A stretch of DNA of 64,000 nt from positions 10,613,616-10,677,615 of the forward strand of contig NC_135015.1 in NCBI RefSeq assembly GCF_051020955.1, read 5' to 3'. The notes below the pieces were generated by a model. That model saw nothing but the letters and a program-made list of their open reading frames with translations, made no database searches and was not told where the DNA came from. Positions 35,504 through 48,594 of this stretch are shown piece after piece (position 1 is the first letter of the stretch; every line of letters begins with the position of its first letter). Position numbers and translations under genes: made by a program. This DNA is from Megalopta genalis (lineage: Eukaryota; Arthropoda; Insecta; Hymenoptera; Halictidae).

Positions 35504-38341
35504 ATGCAGGGAACTATCATAGAAAACTTGAGTGGTAGAAAGCTTTCAGTGCTTGTAATTTTGCTTATTATAGCACAAATTGTTTGTTTTCTAATGGGTG
35601 GTCTCATCGGTAAGTTGAAAATGTCAACCATTTCAAAATTGTACTAGTATACAAAGAATTGTTGATGTTGACGACTTTTTCATTCTAAACATGTATAAAT
35701 TTATAAAACTTCCTCTTAATACATAATAATTTCCATTTTTTTTACTTGCATTTAAAATAAATACTAAAATGTTTGCTAATTAAACAAGTCTTTAAAATGT
35801 ATTCAGGTTTTATTTAAAAAAACACGCAATATTAAATCATATATCTTTTTATTATTCATAACTTGTGAATGTCACATATTTTTCAAATATACAAAGATAT
35901 GGAATATTTGATATAAGATTTGAAAGAATTATAAAAGTGTATTCACATTTGTAACATAGTCCTCTGTTGAATACATTTATACAAATAAATAACTTCAGAC
36001 AATATTTATCTTTTGGTTCAGCTCCAACACCTGCTAGTAGTCAAAATATACTTGGTACACCTTGCAAGGATATTCGTGTGAATGGATCTGAACCTGGAGG
36101 AAAGAAATGGTTTTATTCAAGGGGAAAAGGATCTTGTAAGCTTGTTGATATGGACCATTTTAGCTTTGATAGTCATCACCAAGCATACCAAGTTGTATAC
36201 ACATTTCAAGTAGGTTTCTTGGAACTTTTTCTCTTAAATATGTATCTAGTGTATAAGATTGTTTAAATTTAGAAATACTTATTTTTAATTTCCTATAGAT
36301 GCCTGTCCCACGAAATAGAATGCAACTTGATTATTCCAGATGGCAACAAAATTTAATAGGTGTTTTACAAGTGGATCTTATTCACCATAGTCAGATAAAA
36401 ATTGGTATGCAACTAGATTTAATTTATGAGTTATGTTATTGCTATGATAGATCTTTCATGTCAATTTCTTTAGCTCCTAGAACCAAAATAACATTAGATG
36501 CCAGACTTGCATATAGGAACAAAGGAGATCCAGATGAAGATTGGAAACCTTATGCTGCCTCTGTAGTGGAAAGAATGTTGGATTGCAGTATCGATGATGT
36601 GAATACATAAATAAAATACTTACTTTGAACAGAATAATGCATACACTGTGTCATTTACATGAAAATTTTTTTTAGCCAGTGGAACAGCACTATTATAAGT
36701 GCAGTGTGGTACCATTATTTGAATTAGGATCTCTATTCCATGATTATTATCTTTTAAATATTCGTCTTCCTGCGGACACTGACAGAAACATCAATCAGGG
36801 TTTGGGACATATAACTGACTTATGGCTTACTGTAAATATACAACGTATTAAGACATACTTACAATTGTAAGAATGAATAAATATAATCATCATGTTGTAC
36901 TTTATAATTTAGGCTATTAACCAGAATGGTGGATTTACAAAGGTGTGGGTAAGTTTGAAGACTATTTATTTCCCAATTGTCATATGTGTCCTTGCGTGGT
37001 ATTGGAGGAGAGTAAACATGCTTTCAAGATCCCCAGCTCTTTTGGAATATTTACTTTTAGCATTGGGCTCAGCACTATCATTTTTAAATAGTACGTTGTA
37101 TATCTTACATATTCATTATCTTAATGTAATTTATGAGTATTTAATTATTTTGTGTATTTCATTTTTTTCAGTGCCTTTGGAATACTTGACCTTAGCTTAT
37201 GATATGCCATTTATGCTTTTATTGGGTGATATCAGACAAGGAGTGTTCTATGCTACTCTTTTGTCCTTTTGGCTTGTGTTTGCTGGAGAACATCTCATGG
37301 TAAGAATATAAAATACGTGTGACAGAACAGCTTGATTTAATATTATATTACTAACGGTATACATTTCTCTTACACACACGTTATTCATTGCTCAAACAGA
37401 TACAGGTAAGTTTACTTATTTATAACTATATACTATATTTCGATATCATTTGTGACAAATTTCTTTTATTCATTAGGAAGGGGAACAAAGAAATTCCTTA
37501 AAATGCTATTGGCGTCATCTTTCTGCAGTAGGCACAGGGTGTCTATCATTATTTGTGTTTGATATGTGTGAACGTGGAGTACAATTAAGGAATCCATTCT
37601 ATTCAATTTGGGTTACAGATCTGGGAACTAAATTTGCTGTATCCTTAGATAATAGGAAAACAATGAACCCTTATTATTTGAAGATGCTAGTCTCCTTGAC
37701 TTAAAAAAAAACAGTTATCATTTATAATTTTAGCTGGTGTGTCTGCTGGTGTGTATTTAATATTTTTATTTTACATGATATGGAAAGTATTTATGAATAT
37801 CAGTGCAAAGAGATCTGCATTGCCTAGCATGAGTTCTGCAAGACGTTTACATTATGAAGGTGTAATCTATCGGTTTAAGTTCTTGATGATAGCAACATTG
37901 TTGTGCGCATCTTTGACCGTTATTGGATTTATCCTTGGCCAAGTATTTATATCTGCTGTTATTCAACTTACATTTTCACTGTCATTAAAATTAATTCCAA
38001 TGTGCTTTATAGCTAGCAGAAGGTCAATGGAAATGGGATGATGAATTACACTTAGAAATGACATCAGCATTTTTCACCGGTGTATATGGAATGTGGAATA
38101 TTTATATCATAGCCCTGTTATGTCTGTATGCTCCTTCCCATAAGCAATGGCCTATTGAACCATCTGGTGAATATAGATGTTTCTTTCCATTGCTATGGCT
38201 TACTGTAATCTTGTTCTAACTGACGTTTAATTCCTTACAGAAAATAGCCTTAGCGAGGAAATTGAATTTTCACGTTTGTCAACTGATCCCAATGAAATGT
38301 TGTCTCTGACTGCATTTGCGAGAAAAACAGCCGTAGAGTGA
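35504..38341 (+). CDS. wls: Wntless / Evi, Wnt cargo receptor
   Basis: Multipass GPCR-like protein that binds lipidated Wnt in the ER/Golgi and carries it to the cell surface, then recycles. Coding exons: 35504-35609, 36022-36209, 36299-36404, 36474-36598, 36676-36831, 36913-37090, 37172-37299, 37400-37405, 37477-37638, 37715-37942, 38013-38166, 38241-38341; 1,638 nt, 545 aa, matching the family (~540-590). First membrane helix at about residues 16-36, then a luminal domain with the paired cysteines (GTPCKDI...GKGSCK, MLDCSID, YYKCSV), then seven helices with WYWRR, LLGDIRQG, FDMCERGVQL, RRLHYEGVIYRFKF, GQWKWD and FFTGVYGMWN. The sixth exon junction involves a 6-nt exon, and the intron at 37639-37714 has minor-spliceosome signals. 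Introns 1 and 2 aside, spacing is compact. Divergent partner: TMEM39A-like gene. Confidence 0.96.
36405..36473 (+). other. wls: In-frame stopless intron of wntless, 69 bp
   Basis: Donor ATTG|GTATGC and acceptor TTTCTTTAG| enclose 69 bp, a multiple of three without a stop. Retention would add 23 residues to the luminal domain between SQIKI and APRTK. Alignment from memory with human and fly proteins favours removal. Confidence 0.75.
37400..37405 (+). other. wls: 6-nt microexon of wntless (ATACAG)
   Basis: Two codons (Ile-Gln) between a pyrimidine-rich acceptor (CAAACAG|) and a perfect donor (CAG|GTAAGT). Its inclusion gives EHLM-IQ-EGEQ, which lines up with human EHMM-DQ-HERN; skipping it also keeps frame but drops two residues. 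Confidence 0.75.
37639..37714 (+). other. wls: U12-type intron of wntless
   Basis: The donor is GTATCCTTAG, matching the U12 consensus (GTATCCTTT) at the key positions. A branch-point match TCCTTGAC lies at 37693-37700, with its likely adenosine 15 nt before the acceptor ACAG at 37711-37714, inside the narrow window known for U12 introns. Length 76 bp. The exon junction (GTKFA|LSFIILAG) agrees with the family. Confidence 0.8.
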
Positions 38342-40540
38342 ATAACATTATACAAGACGTTAGAGAAACGGCAACTGACCAACCAAAACTTTTGTACTTA
38401 AATTCAGCGTACTATAAGTATGGTTAAATCATGGTTTCTTGATATTTATAGGAGACAACGACTGATAATACTCTAATATCCTTTCGTACCAAATCCTAAT
38501 TCTTTCATACCAAAATCAACTATTTATTAAAATCAATATTTTCTAAGCTTCACTTTCAAACACAACATAGCATCTAATATGCGATTTTTACAAAGGTATT
38601 TAACTAAATGTTTAGTATTTTAGTAATGAAGTGGATCCAAAGTGCTCTTTAGATTCATCAAATCAACTTCATTTATACATGTACATGATTACGATGGAGT
38701 AACGTGTGATACACATATTTCGAGGGACATTCCATTCTAGATTTAATCAGTATCTATTGAGTAAGATTTTTTTACACACTTGGACATTAAACAGCCATAA
38801 TACCATCGCTATAATTATAGTAACTATTCTCAATCCAGTAAGTAATTTTATAGACTCTAGTTTTTTTAAGGACGTGTGATCTATTCCGTCGTTTTATATA
38901 CATATCAATATTGGGCATTTATTCGCAGTTTTGAACACACATTTTATAGTTTTTGTAACAATAGTGACGTATATTCAATATTCGTTTATTTTATGTTATT
39001 ATTGTAAAACAAATATTTTTTCACAGTATTAAGTCCATCAGTACATTTTTAAGATTTATGAATTATATAAACAAGTTTACAAATTGTGATGCATTATTAA
39101 TAAAGTCTTAGAATCTAGGACATGCATGCATCAAAGTAGAATTCAAAGAAAAAAAGGTGCAATAAATCATTAACATTCTAAATGGGTAATCTTAGTGCAC
39201 ATTATCTATACTTACATAGAGTACTTATACTCAAAACAGCAAGACTAGTATTTTCTATGCCTATGAATCTATTTAATAAAATATGTATCAATAGTGTTTT
39301 GATAGAATATTTTGTATTGTATAATTGATTGTTCTATTTTTTTAATACTTTTGTAAATGTGATAGGTCCAATGTATTAATATTGTAAAAGGTGCGTACTA
39401 ATATCACAAAATTTTAGTGCAGTATTCGATTTATTCACGTTTCTCTAATGTATTAAACATTTTTATGTTCACGATTTTTATACATTTTTTAATTAAATCA
39501 ATTTGTTAGAGCAGCTTTGTTATGTTATTAGTATTAAACATTGTTGAGTCCTAAATAAATTTTGTTTTTTTGTTGCATGTATTTACTTTGGTGGGAAATA
39601 TTGAAAAATTACAATTTAAATACTAATCGCGCATACTTAATGTACACGCGATATATATTACGTCATTACATGGTTAAAAGATGTCGTCTTGCGTATGTGA
39701 ATGTGTGTCGTTATAGTTTCGTCTTTTGTTTCAATATTATTAAACCTGATTAAACCTATACGCGAAACGTAAAACGGAACCAAACATATTTCGACAAATA
39801 CTTTAATTTTCATTAAACTATCCCCGAGATTTTGTCACTTGAAAGGATAATATCGTTGCATCAAATTCTCTTTTTATTGTACGCAGTGCCTGTGTTCGTC
39901 AAATTTCTATTAACATGTGTTGAGGGGTTAGCTCCGAATGTCTAGAATCTCTAAACTCCACAGTTCTTGGACTTCATATTGTCGTTTCAAAAAGGTATTT
40001 ATATTTTACTTCCAAGTATTTTACGTATTACTCACGCAGAGACAAGGCATCAAATGTAATTCAAATTTAAACTTTACGATATGTCATTATTGCGGTTATT
40101 TCACATTGTTACTAAGAACTAGTGATTTCTTTCCGCATGAATTTCGTTTCGGTTGTTAACAGTTATATATGTATGTACGTGATTTTCATGATCGTTATTT
40201 TTTATATTCACATTACTTATTAACAATTAGAATTTTAAGTTGTTCTTTGTCGACGCACGTTATCTAGATTGTTCCTCGTAGACAGTCACACAACCGTACA
40301 GTAAATTGTTCTACAAAACTATAATCTTAATATTACAGCGAAGCTATTGTTTTCGTAAAGTAAATAAAATATTCATATTTTGCATAGTTAGCTTACAAAA
40401 GCGATAATCCGTCGGATAATCTTCTCTACCACGTCACGTTGAATTTTCAATTTGAAAATGGTAACGCGAGTGTGCGGATAATGGAATTTGAATTGCTTGT
40501 GTTTAAATAAAAGGGGGAGATAAGAAAAGGAGTAGCATTG
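38342..40540. other. wntless 3' UTR and downstream AT-rich DNA
   Basis: Likely wntless 3' UTR with polyadenylation-like hexamers near 39099 (AATAAA) and 39554 (AAATAAAT). Beyond that AT-rich DNA without recognisable genes. Short frames near 39560 and 39940 have no domain match. Confidence 0.5.
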
Positions 40541-41360
40541 GTTCTGGGATTCTAGTGACATTGGTCGCGCGTAAGAGTCGACAGCAGGGATTTTGCATCG
40601 TGCGCGCGCATCCTCTGGCACGACGTGAGACAGAGGTAGTAGTAACAGCAGCGAGCAAGAGAACAGTGCAGGAACGAAATCAGATGTGGTGAAGTCCGTG
40701 AGTTGACAGGTCGTGGGGTGCACGAGAACAGGCGTTTCGAAGTGGCGGAGGCGGTGGAGGCTCAGGGGAAAGGATTGTTTTTTGTGTGCGCGAGAAACGT
40801 GTCGGCAGTAACAAGTCTCTCGGACGGGATCGTCGTTGGTGATGATGAAATGATCCTCTAGCCCGAGGATTTTCGCCTGGTCCGTACGGACAGAGAGGTA
40901 GACCGTTTGTATATCGTTGCTGTTCGAGGTATCGTGCGCTCGTTCATCCGTGGAAAACATCGGTGAACGCTGACGTCGCGGATTTAGACTCTTGTGTCGT
41001 TTTCCTTCGTGGTCGAGAGAGCATCGAAGATCTAACGTCTGACTGGCGAGCGTCGCGCGCGCGTGTCTTTGTTTTTTTCTCTGTTCGCCGTCTTAGTGCT
41101 GAATAACTGGTCAGTACGGGAAAACAAGAGTGTGTTGTACGGGAGCAGTGAAATACTTTCAGTTGTTCGTGAATATCACGGTGGTAAACAATCCGCAGCA
41201 GTCAGAGGCCCTTCCGAAAACGACAATCGAGCTCAGCTGATTGAAGGACTTGCTGCGAAGGGCTCTGCTGCGTTAATAGGCGATAAATATGTCGTCCCCC
41301 AGCGCTGGAAAACGACGTATGGACACGGACGTTCTCAAATTGTATCCTTGAAATTCACTT
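40540..41360 (+). promoter_or_regulatory. CpG-dense stretch, putative promoter and 5' UTR exon
   Basis: Composition changes sharply from AT-rich to GC- and CpG-rich, with runs such as GCGAGCGTCGCGCGCGCG at about 41045-41063. In hymenopteran genomes such islands commonly mark promoters and first exons of developmental genes. A donor-like GTG|GTAAAC occurs near 41182-41188. The 190-codon minus-strand and 135-codon plus-strand frames across it have no recognisable domain and low-complexity ends. Direction plus is a guess, since no coding exon follows in the window. Confidence 0.35.
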
Positions 41361-42399
41361 TTATTTCTCCTACTCGTTATTTGTGTCTCTTGTCTTCTTT
41401 TTTCTTCCTCTTCTTCTTCCTCCTCCTTCACCTCTTCTTCCCCTACCCTCCACAACATCCCTCCCCTTGACATCACCACTGTTGTTCCCCTCCATCTAAC
41501 CAGCCCTCCCACTACGCCTTGCTGGTTCTCGCTCTTTCTTTCTCTTTCACTCTATCGCACGTGCTTGCAATCGTGTGCAAGAGAGGCCTGCACATGGTTG
41601 CGAATGCAACAAGACTACGTAGTATGTGCGAGAGGGTTAGACGTTAGAATCGGTTGTTTATATTAGGCACGTTTCGTCTATAGGTCGACAAGGAAGAATA
41701 CGGTGCAATGTCAACGGTGTTTCGCGACAACTACGGATATTTAATTTCTCGTTTCGTCGATGACGGGACACAGCTGCTTTTAACCAGCTGACTCTACATC
41801 CGTTCGTTTTCTGCGCAGCTTTATCTTGTTCACTGGCGCGCAGGTTCTCTACGTTACCTTCTGATTTGACTTTTTTCCCCGGTTTGGATCGTATTGTGTC
41901 CGTATCGTATTTCGTTTGCAGATTTGTCTTCGATTTTTACGGTTACGCGTAAATCAAAGTAAATATTTCGAATCGCGCCAGAAAGCATATCGAGGTTACG
42001 TTGTTCGGATTTGAAATGAAGTAAAGCGCGACAAACGGTAATTGCGACGTCATTGGCATCTATTATTTCGGTCAAACGTTTCAAGAATGACGCAAAGTGA
42101 CAAAAGACGTTCATGATGCTTTTGTCACAGAAGACATTATTATTTTCCTAATCAATCGCGTACCAACGTAAGCGGTTAATTATTTCCATTGCCAGACAGA
42201 CGTTGAACGAGTCGTGTTAGGTGCAAAGAACAAAGGTAAACTTTCATAAAAGCTAACGAAAAGGCGTGCGGTGGTATTTCTTTGTCAACTCCGATGGTTA
42301 CATAAACAAATTTGTCTATCTTGAACAAGTTTCGAATGTATTTCATATTCAGCGTGTGATATTTAAAAGGCAGATTATAGGAGAGGTTAGTTGAGCGAA

Positions 42400-42415
42400 G
42401 GGGGGGGGGGGGGGG
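42400..42415 (+). repeat. Poly-G tract of 16
   Basis: A run of 16 G followed by AGAG. It could form a quadruplex, or mark an assembly or sequencing difficulty. Confidence 0.9.
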
Positions 42416-45400
42416 AGAGCGAAAGTATTATGATGAGTGACTGTAAAACATCGCCGACGTAAACAACTGAAAAGGAACGATGTGTATATGTATCACATCA
42501 CTGACCCGATTTGTAAGAAATTGATTTTTGCGTACCGTGACGTTGCGTTTCGCTTATCAATTTTGCACAGTGGCGCGAATATGTGTGCGTTAGGTTTTCT
42601 AGAGTGGCGACGGTTTCCTACACGGAGCTCTTTCGTGACAACATCGACTAGTCTTTGTTGAAGCTCGCATTAAATTTTCAAGTGGTCCGATAGGCAAAGT
42701 GAATTGAGTGCAATCATTTGCATCGATTTCTCCGACAGTGAGGCCCGGTTAAATTACACATTTTTCGGAAGGGTTGCTCTAATGGCGCAGCACGTGCGTC
42801 TACGTATACAACATTTGTGGTAATTTATTTTCGGGCTGCGGCCATGATCGCGTGACTGTTTCCAATAATATTACAATCCTCGATGGTCACGGTTCCGTTT
42901 TAAATTAATTCGATCGAATTTCGATCTTCCACATATTTTTCGACTGCTGTATAAACGGCGGTATATTATTTAAAATTAATAAGCGGAGAGGTATTTAACT
43001 GCCCAAACGGTTAACATTTTCGAAATAGCTACAAGTACTCTAACATCTAACTGTGTTAACTTTCCCTCAGATATTGAAACTGTTCCAAAATAAATGATTA
43101 ATGAATGTCTTATCTGAATTAGTTCATGTCCACTAGCACTGCGAGTGTTAAGAGATCAACTGGTTAAGAAAATCTCGTAGAAAAAAAGCAGATAAATCAT
43201 CATAAACTCCGAAGTCGCTCATCTTTTCCGTATGAAGCTAATATTCCCCAAAGCGAAATTTTATTTATGAAAAACAAGTTTCTCGTTTCCTATTCAGGAA
43301 GTTTCAGTGTTCTGATTATACATATTTTGAGGCATCTAGTGCTTAGAATTAATAAACTGTGAATTTATAACACATGCGAGCAAAACAAGAAAAATAGAAA
43401 TCATAATAAAATTTAATAATATCTCTCCTCTATTTTCATCTGATGAATTTCCATTTTAATTCCATGTTCTGCAAATTAATGCTATTAGAGTCGTAAACTT
43501 ATATAAGCACCTGTAATATAATTAGCACACCTGATGAATAACTTGCTACTTTTTGAATATAATTTCGCATACTTCTAAGACAATTTCCAATTAAGAAACA
43601 AATATATTTTCACTAAAAGGCAAAATCTTTGCTACAATTGGTTAAAGCCAATATCGATCCTCAATTCTTGTTATGCAGCTTCGTCGCTTAATTGCTATTA
43701 AAATATGATTTTTTAAAAATAGTAACTTCATAGAAAAAAAAGCGAAGTGCAAGATTTATATCGAATTATTTGCGATTTGCGTTGTTACCATGAAGTGAAA
43801 GTTAGTTTCATGCGTTAGCATAATACACACAGGCAATTGCAGTAACTAATTTGACGAGAGCGGCCGTTTTTATCGTTTCTTTCATCGGTCAAGAATATTC
43901 TTATTTGATTCCGTGATGCACCGACGATCCGGTCGAAAGCTGTGTGTATTCGTTCCGAGTTATTTCGTAAACGTGAATGTGAGGGAAACTACCTCTGACT
44001 CTGTCTTTTGCCAGCTGTTCTTTGTTTTCCGCGCTAAATTCTCTTCGTCTTTACGCAGATACTCCATCAACAACGCCACTTTCTACACTTTTATTATCCA
44101 TTGTTGCATTCCTTTCTTTATTCACTCGGCGTTGCTTAAGCTGCTCTTTCAAATCCAATTTCCTTCGGGAAAATGTTCACCAATATCATAAATCTTTCAT
44201 TTTTTCTATAGAGACTGAAATCATTTTGTTTATGTTAAAAGAATCTTGATTGACTCTTTTAACTTTTTATATTTAAAGTAAATTTCCTTAATGTTGGATT
44301 TAATATCACAAAACGACCGAAATTTTGTTGGTCATCAAATCAAAGATAATTTGTTACCATATGTGCATATTGGACAACTTATTATTAAAGCTACACCTGC
44401 AACAGTATATTCTATAATATTAACATTTTAAAGGGAATTTCGAAAATCGTTGTACACTATTCTATTATTTTTCTCTACTTTTTTCTGGAGTTAATTGATT
44501 TGGCAAATGAGCGGCTCGATTATTTTAAAACAATAATATAAGCGAAGGTGAAGAATAACTATTGAAGAATGAAATAAGAGGATAATACGCACACCGAATG
44601 GTTTCTTCCAACGGTTTGTTCGATTGTGTTCGTCACTCCCATTATTTCTTACGACATAATATCGATTTGTATTCGTGCATACTCGAAGTCTTATTGAATG
44701 TGTGCAATTTCGTGGCGGACTTAGGTGCCCCATAACACTGCCCACAGGAATTAGATCGCATTAAAAGGACATTTCAAAGTGTTGCAAAACGTATCTATTA
44801 GAGCGTTCATCGTATTATCGTGACGGCTCACCTTGAACGCCCACATGACACGAATGACAAGGTTTACTTCCTCTTCTAGAATTGCAACCGCATATTTACA
44901 TGCGTACACCTTCGGTCGTTCCAGTGTTATTTTTATTGACGGAGCTATTGTTGTTTGATAGATTGTACCATGATCTTGGAACATGTGCGCAGAGAAGTAG
45001 AACGAAACTACCATACCACTTCATTGCAGTCGTATCATTAACGAATTAATTTGTTGTTAGCATCCTCTGACCGTTGCTGTTCATTTTATGTTCATACATA
45101 TGTATACGATAATTATTATTATACATTAATCGAAGTTATTTTATGTATTATTTAATTTATTATTTTATTTATTATTTCTGCTTATTTAATCTTACTACGC
45201 TTAAATGTTTAACTTAATTCTATTAAACTGTTTAGACTAGTTTGCAAAGGATTGTATCTTCGAAACTGTTTCGTACTTTTCGAATCATCTCGTACATATC
45301 TATGTATAAATACGATCACACCTATGAATAACTTCTGTGAAGTCAACTACCGGAAACTAAGAAATAGCGTTAGTATAAGTGGTGATTACGATCATCTGAC

Positions 45401-46857
45401 AAACTGCTTCGATTGCTACGTCTTAATTATTTATATTCACTGCTGTTCCCGCAATGAAAAATAATGATCAGTTTGCTAAAAGCATTCAGACTTTTACGGA
45501 CGCAAGAAAGCCTTGTCAATAAACTCTTCCTTCTCGTAAAATTACTCTACAAACAATCAATGATTGTTAACCGTACCGGGTCTGCGGTCGCCTAGTAATT
45601 GAATTAATTAACGTCGACAGTGCTCTGCTGAATTGTTTTGTATATCACGATACCATACGAGAACAACGCTTTGACAATTAATTTCTGTTCCATCAACAAA
45701 TGCTACAAATTTCGCGACCGCTGTGGTAAATTACTGTAAATGTGGTTCAAACAAGGGGAATGAGAAAGTTAAGTTATTAAACTACATTACGATAGTGTCT
45801 GAATGCGATCGATAGTGTCTTTTACCGTAGTGCTATAACAGTATGTAGAGTTATTCGTAATTTCGGGGATCTATATTTCCGGTTCTAATTAACATTTCGC
45901 ACTCGAAGCTATTCTACCTTCAAATTCAAAATAGTTTCTCTGACCTACGGTATTTCCATTTTATTTTACATAATCCATCTTTTGCGCATGATTCTTGTGA
46001 CTCGTATAATAGTTACACTTTCAACAGTTTTATAAAAATAAACAAATTTGCTAATGTAGAAATTATTTTGAATCGCGTTATAACAATTTCTAGCGGTGGT
46101 TCGGGGTCGTCGCTTCGTTTAGCGACATGGTGATAAGACAGACGATGGAAGTTAAACACATTTTTCGCTCTGCTCTCGAATTGCGTTCCCGTGGCAGGTC
46201 AGCGCCACTGGCTCGCGCGGGTGCGTAACTGCCATAGTTGTCTGGTAAATTACATCCAGACAGTCTATGCATCTCTGTAATTTCCATTAGGTGTTCGGTA
46301 ACTTGCGCGCACAGGTGGCGCACACGCAGATGCAGTTCCCGGAAGTAATTTAATTATGGATGGCCAGTCCACAATGGACCTCTCCTAAGATTCCGTGTGT
46401 GCCTGCCGAAATCAACCTGATCAATTAGATGATAATTAACAAGGTTCTCGGTATGGACGGTTAATGGTTCACCGTAATGGCCTGGCGGGCACGCGAGCAC
46501 ACGTGAGAAATCCACGGGACGTTATCCGCGTAATGCAGTCCGGTGCTCGTTGATATGCGCGTATAATGTGCACGCGTTTTGTCATATGCCTTGCCGATGG
46601 CTTTCCGTGACGAATTTGCCGTTTTTTTTTGCTATCAAGTGTACAACGAACAATGCGCTTGAGACTATGTATTACCATATTTCTTCGAATAGCCTACTGT
46701 TTCATATTGGTCAGGTTTGAAAACAGCAATTTGAATGTAAATTCCACGAAAGCTGTTACACACACTTACAGGAAAAATTTGTTGCACCCATTATATACGT
46801 AGTCGCCTGTCGATATTCACACACAGCGATCTTGCTTTGCAGTATGTAAGGTCTTAG

Positions 46858-46890
46858 TGATTATTAGGCTGCGGATTTTATGCATTTATA
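46858..46890 (-). repeat. Copy of the CCGCAGTCTAAT dispersed motif
   Basis: Reverse complement reads ATGCATAAAATCCGCAGCC then TAATAA, matching the motif family found four times at 57.6-60.7 kb. A weaker relative (GCATAAGGATCCGATTTC) lies at about 47136-47165 on the same strand. Confidence 0.7.
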
Positions 46891-48398
46891 GCAAAAATTA
46901 GTGACTGAAATATAAAACTGTAACGACATAAGAAAAATTCAATGTTCTTTTTGTTTTATTTAATTTCTGTTTCTTACGATCGTATTTGAAAATCTTTATT
47001 TTGCGACATAAGTTTGCGACAGTAATACATTATCATTTGTAGCTTTGTAAAGAAGATAACAGGTTACTCACCACCTTGAAGAATATCAGTTGATGCACTC
47101 CTCCGAAGGTCATTCGAACAGCAGTATGTAGTCGAAATCGGATCCTTATGCAAAATAAAATTTACTGAACGTCGTTGCGAGAAACTGAAACTAAATTGTA
47201 ATTTCTTTCGTCCCTCTATGTTTTTAATAAGTTGAAACTAATAAGCTGGTGTGTTCTTAAGCACATTTAACGACACCTGCTCATTTTTTGCTGGAAGTGC
47301 ATCAAATTCGCAGTCTAGTTATAGCATTACATTGATAAAGACACGTGGTTCTATTTAAAGAAAAAGTGTCGATGACCTTGAGAACAAGTCTTCTCTATCT
47401 CCTCTCCGGAAGCAAATATCTTTTTTCTTCGAACTGAACACAATAATTGCTGAACGATGTAGTCCGATTTCTCATCGGGCGTTCGAAGAACGCATCTCAA
47501 AATGGAGGGGCTGTCCGATTTGTCTATTCGGCGCGTCAAGCAGGTACATTAGGACGATCGAATTTCGGAATCTTGTCAAACGTGTACAATCGAGAAGGAG
47601 TTAGCGAGGTCATCTCTCGGTCCAATGCTTGACCTTGTTTACGGCCAGGATTACATTGGCCTTTCGCTATCAGCTCCCGAAATTGCGTCTCTTCTCGAAT
47701 GCATAATAAGCGATCGTATATAACGCTGTCGCTGGTTCTTATCGCCGAAACTTTTCTGCCGGCTAGGTAAACACGCGGGGCATTATCACGGAACACCGCG
47801 TGAGCCATATTCACTTAGCAGCTCGATTGTTTCTCTAAACAACCACCGGTTCCCGCACTGTCCTTTCCCAACAATGCTCGAATTCTCGTTCTTTTTTTTC
47901 ATCGTGCGACTCCGACGATAGGATCCAAGGCTACTCGATAAACGACGATGGAAGATAAAACGTGAACGCTCGAGTTATTCAATTGTATACAGAACGTGTC
48001 TGAAATCGTGATAATGACAAAAAAAAAAGCGGATAATTCTAGGTAGCAAGCGAGGTAGCATGCCGAAAATGTGGAACGATATCTGCCGAACGGAGTTTAC
48101 TTAACGCGCCTGCTCGTTATTTACGATGTCTGTTCGCTGCGGACGTGCATCGAGCGGAATCAGTGGCGGTATCTTTCCAGAAAATGAGATTCTATGCGAA
48201 CAGTTCGTTATACATTCGACATTTCCGTAATTGATATCCATAAATATTGCAGCCGCACATGTTCTTTTGGTATCTATCATTTGCATCAGTCTCACGATAG
48301 CCTTATCTTTCATCTTCGTTCGCTGGATAACTTGGTTCACGGTTCTGTTGGGAACAGCTGATTCTTTTTGAGTTCAGAGAACAACGTAGTACAGTCGG

Positions 48399-48450
48399 GT
48401 ATCCTATAACGGGCTATATTCGTTCTAGAACCTCGCTCGTTATAAGATAC
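48399..48450. repeat. 52-bp imperfect inverted repeat
   Basis: GTATCCTATAACGGGC at 48399-48414 pairs with GCTCGTTATAAGATAC at 48435-48450, 14 of 16 positions, around a central TTCTAGAA. Too short to classify. Confidence 0.6.
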
Positions 48451-48594
48451 ATTGATTGATATTGATATATATGTATATATATCAATATTTAAATATCATA
48501 AATTAAATTTGTAGTATGCATATATATCTGCGTGTTCTTACTTTTTTTTTATTACTTATTATTTATTTTTATTACTTTATCCTATTTTGTAGTA

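Larger units (their letters stand above)
41361..48392. other. Gene-free region, possible giant intron
   Basis: No coding exon recognised. Contains a CT-rich tract (41391-41530), a 16-G run, CpG-richer patches at about 46080-46620 and 47400-47900, and otherwise AT-rich DNA. Short frames throughout lack any domain match. Confidence 0.45.

Noticed and set aside
40388..40960. 190-codon minus-strand open frame
   Set aside because: No recognisable domain, covers the CpG-dense stretch where stops are rare by composition, and its C-terminal third is low-complexity; treated as an antisense shadow.
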